From NCBI GenBank assembly GCA_003457075.1, contig DMIY01000097.1:1-8504 (forward strand): a stretch of 8,504 nucleotides of DNA, in the 5' to 3' direction. A program made the position numbers and the translations under genes. The notes beneath the pieces are model-generated. The model had not been told where the DNA came from, searched no databases, and saw only the letters and a list, made by a program, of their open reading frames with translations. The stretch comes from Desulfotomaculum sp. Its GTDB lineage: Bacteria; Bacillota; Desulfotomaculia; Desulfotomaculales; Nap2-2B. This document shows, in pieces, positions 7,140 through 8,504 of this stretch (positions within the stretch are counted from its first letter, which is position 1; each line of letters opens with the position of its first letter).

Positions 7140-8234
7140 ATGCGGTGCGCCAAAGTGCGAAAACTGATGTCCCATTATCTTGACGGCAAACTAAGAACCT
7201 CCGAAAAAATTTTTGTTTCCCGTCATATAAACATCTGTCCTGCCTGCAGGCACGAGCTGGATGAACTGCTGGCAGCGGTGAAATTGCTTCGCGGTTTGCC
7301 GGAAGCATCTGCGCCACCTGCTTTCTGGACCCAACTATCGAAACGGCTCATGCTGGCCGGCCAGCCCAAACAACGCCGGTCTGGAATTGCGGGCTTCTTC
7401 CCGGGCGGCAGGCTTTGGCCCGGGGCTGCAGTGGCTGCAGCATTAATCCTGATTATCGGATTCACTTCCTTGTGGTATGGATTAGCCGGCCAGCAATGGA
7501 GGGAGAGCAAAACATTTCGAGTGGCACGATCAACGCCGGATGAATACGGAGAAATATCTTCAATAGAAAATGGGAAAGAAAAAGCAAAGGCAACCGGAGC
7601 AGCGCCGGCCGTGGGGAAAGAAAAAGCAATAACAAGTGGCCGGCAGCAGCAAGCAACAAGTCCGCCTTCCGGAGAAGAACATGAGGCCAGGCAGAGGCAG
7701 TTTGCTGATGGCCAACAGGATTCTGCGCCGGCATCCCCCACGACCCTCATACTCCAGGAAAATGCCGGGGCAAAACAACCTGCAAAGATTGTCCACCGGA
7801 CCAGGCTCGACCTGGAGGTAGATGATCGGGACCGGGCTTATAACCTGCTCTTTTCCCTGGTCCAGAAACGAGGCGGGAAAATGGAGGTAGATACGGATAA
7901 GGATACTTCCCGGCTGGTGATAAGAGTGCCCATTCTCCAGATGCTTGATGTGCTCAAGGAAATAGAATTGATAGGCAAGGTTTCACACAGGGAAGCGCAA
8001 GATTTGGATGTAACGGCAGATTATCTTAATATACAGGAACACCTTGAGCAGCTTCAGCAGGAAAAAGAGAAACTACTGTCCCTTGTTAAAAGCAGCCCTG
8101 GTTCGCTGGGAGAAGAAGATCCCGTTCAGGTGGAATTAAAGAGCGTGCAAGTAGAAATAGAAAAGACAGAGAAAAGTTTAAAAAATATTGAGGAGGATTT
8201 AAGCACAGCTAATATCTACGTATTTTTACACTGA
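7140..8234 (+). CDS. Membrane anti-sigma factor with zinc finger and DUF4349-like domain
   Basis: This protein of 364 residues probably holds the upstream ECF sigma factor inactive at the membrane and senses an external signal. The N terminus is a zinc-binding anti-sigma domain with C3, H29, C33 and C36 (HINICPAC is the H-x3-C-x2-C core). Residues about 94-116 form a single transmembrane helix, placing the rest outside. Residues about 120-215 are a low-complexity Gln/Ala/Glu/Lys linker with an internal repeat of GKEKA (145-149 and 159-163). From about 219 to the end lies a DUF4349-like domain (RTRLDLEVDDRDRAYNLL) with a coiled coil at about 294-355. The second membrane helix that often ends DUF4349 proteins is missing. 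ATG 7140 is preceded by AAGGGGGG (7124-7131), which overlaps the end of the sigma gene; the 4-nt gap indicates coupling. Release by regulated proteolysis is usual for the family but is not shown here. Confidence 0.9.
   Translation: MRCAKVRKLMSHYLDGKLRTSEKIFVSRHINICPACRHELDELLAAVKLLRGLPEASAPPAFWTQLSKRLMLAGQPKQRRSGIAGFFPGGRLWPGAAVAAALILIIGFTSLWYGLAGQQWRESKTFRVARSTPDEYGEISSIENGKEKAKATGAAPAVGKEKAITSGRQQQATSPPSGEEHEARQRQFADGQQDSAPASPTTLILQENAGAKQPAKIVHRTRLDLEVDDRDRAYNLLFSLVQKRGGKMEVDTDKDTSRLVIRVPILQMLDVLKEIELIGKVSHREAQDLDVTADYLNIQEHLEQLQQEKEKLLSLVKSSPGSLGEEDPVQVELKSVQVEIEKTEKSLKNIEEDLSTANIYVFLH
7572..7629 (+). repeat. Two in-frame copies of a 16-bp repeat in the anti-sigma linker
   Basis: GGGAAAGAAAAAGCAA occurs at 7572-7587 and 7614-7629, offset by exactly 42 nt (14 codons), so both encode GKEKA. 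This suggests a small in-frame duplication or slippage in the flexible extracytoplasmic linker. The 26 nt between the copies are GC-rich and unlike the repeat. Confidence 0.7.
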
Positions 8235-8235
8235 C

Positions 8236-8252
8236 AAAATTAAATTAATTTT
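8236..8252. terminator. Weak AT-only inverted repeat after the anti-sigma gene
   Basis: AAAATTAA (8236-8243) and TTAATTTT (8245-8252) form a perfect inverted repeat around one base, starting two bases after the anti-sigma stop and ending in a short T run. With no GC pairs it would be a very weak hairpin. It is the only terminator-like element between the two transcription units. Confidence 0.25.
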
Positions 8253-8275
8253 TATTGCGTTCTTGAGAGATTTCG

Positions 8276-8305
8276 TTTACAATGAAAGGCAAACAGAATT
8301 ATAAT
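8276..8305 (+). promoter_or_regulatory. Sigma-A-type promoter of the NifU-like gene
   Basis: TTTACA (8276-8281, 5/6) and a perfect TATAAT (8300-8305) are separated by 18 nt. Transcription would begin near 8312, leaving a leader of about 40 nt that contains the ribosome binding site. The NifU-like gene therefore appears to be its own transcription unit rather than part of the sigma operon. Confidence 0.65.
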
Positions 8306-8337
8306 GAAGGTTCTTTAAAATGTTATTTAAAAGCGAA

Positions 8338-8343
8338 GGGAGG
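8338..8343 (+). promoter_or_regulatory. Strong ribosome binding site of the NifU-like gene
   Basis: GGGAGG ends 8 nt before ATG 8352, inside the longer purine run AAGGGAGGG. It argues that the short frame after it is a real, actively translated gene and not a decayed remnant. Confidence 0.75.
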
Positions 8344-8351
8344 GTTTAAAT

Positions 8352-8504
8352 ATGCTGCGTGAAAAGGTACAGGAAGCTTTGGAAAAAATTCGTCCTGCAC
8401 TTCAAAGAGATGGTGGGGACGTGAAACTAGTAGATGTCAGTGATGATGGAGTGGTCAAAGTTCGCTTTATGGGCGCCTGTGGCGGCTGAGCTTCGTCTAC
8501 GCTT
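8352..8504 (+). CDS. NifU C-terminal-type Fe-S protein with in-frame TGA (putative selenoprotein; cut by right edge)
   Basis: This is a small standalone NifU-domain (Nfu-type) protein, a family that carries or transfers iron-sulfur clusters to apo-proteins in the cytoplasm. The visible 51 codons start [20 protein letters not shown], followed by [19 protein letters not shown] and MGACGG, the typical order of the domain. Family members then have the second cysteine of CxxC followed by P/A-S-S-x-T-L. Here codon 46 is TGA (8487-8489) and codons 47-51 read ASSTL, so the homology continues in frame across the TGA. C43 is the first ligand. The simplest reading is a C-G-G-U motif with selenocysteine. 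Alternatives are a point mutation or sequencing error from TGC/TGT, or a true stop giving a useless 45-residue peptide. Conventional gene calling would truncate or miss it. The remaining part, probably about 25 codons, lies outside. Confidence 0.8.
8487..8489 (+). other. Candidate selenocysteine (UGA recoding) codon
   Basis: TGA lies in frame at codon 46 of the NifU-like gene, at the position of a cluster-binding cysteine, with C43 three residues before it. Cys/Sec exchange in a CxxC motif is the classic selenoprotein signature. A bacterial SECIS hairpin would be expected to begin within roughly the next 10-15 nt and extend to about 40 nt; only 15 nt are present, so it cannot be judged here. 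Confidence 0.7.

Noticed and set aside
7223..7750. Minus-strand open frame of 175 codons across the anti-sigma gene
   Set aside because: It is low-complexity Ser/Ala/Cys-rich translation antisense to a well-supported gene, a product of GC-skewed codon use.
8232..8234. TGA at the end of the anti-sigma gene as a second selenocysteine codon
   Set aside because: No Cys-type motif surrounds it and the AT-rich DNA after it shows no continued protein similarity; it is an ordinary stop.
8352..8489. Reading the NifU-like frame as a complete 45-residue protein ending at TGA 8487
   Set aside because: It would stop just before the second cluster cysteine, and the codons after the TGA still match the family, so a natural end there is unlikely.
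1..8504. CRISPR arrays, tRNA/rRNA genes, insertion sequences, phage or attachment sites
   Set aside because: No spaced repeat series, cloverleaf-like sequence, transposase/integrase frame or terminal inverted repeats were seen on either strand.

Overview
The window looks like a chromosomal segment of an anaerobic, endospore-lineage Firmicute, most like Desulfotomaculum, Pelotomaculum and their relatives. This placement rests on gene content (AddB nuclease, LytS/LytTR two-component pair, ECF sigma plus zinc-finger anti-sigma), strong purine-rich Shine-Dalgarno sites, sigma-A-like promoters, intermediate GC by eye, and an apparent selenocysteine codon. No database search was possible, so it is an inference.

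Layout. 1-1806 (minus): a LytS-type membrane histidine kinase, followed with a 29-nt overlap by a LytR/AlgR-type response regulator that runs off the left edge. 1807-2012: AT-rich divergent spacer with a good minus-strand promoter for the kinase. 2013-2930 (plus): an extended-SDR NAD-dependent epimerase/dehydratase, visibly more AT-rich than its neighbours. 2927-6385/6412 (minus): a full-length AddB, the iron-sulfur nuclease subunit of the AddAB recombination machine. It converges on the epimerase with the two TAA stops sharing one TTAA, and no addA lies beside it. 6413-6535: divergent control region with a clear addB promoter. 6536-8234 (plus): an ECF sigma factor and its membrane anti-sigma factor (zinc finger, one transmembrane helix, external DUF4349-like domain), four bases apart. 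8235-8351: spacer with a strong promoter. 8352-8504 (plus): a small standalone NifU-type Fe-S protein cut by the right edge.

The most notable observation is at the right edge. The NifU-like frame reads GACGG-TGA-ASSTL, so an in-frame TGA sits exactly where the family has the second cysteine of its CxxC cluster ligand, and family-like sequence continues after it. This is what a selenocysteine codon would look like and implies a CxxU Nfu-type Fe-S carrier. The window ends 15 nt after the TGA, so the SECIS hairpin and the rest of the gene cannot be checked here.

Two start sites also deserve correction. AddB probably starts at TTG 6385 rather than ATG 6412, because its promoter would start transcription at about that ATG. 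The sigma factor has an almost perfect Shine-Dalgarno placed for a CTG start at 6536, rather than for the GTG at 6554.

The genes form separate units: signal transduction (left), one lone metabolic SDR gene, DNA repair, envelope-stress-type regulation, and Fe-S maturation. AddB and the Nfu-like protein share an iron-sulfur theme, but nothing in the sequence shows that they are linked.
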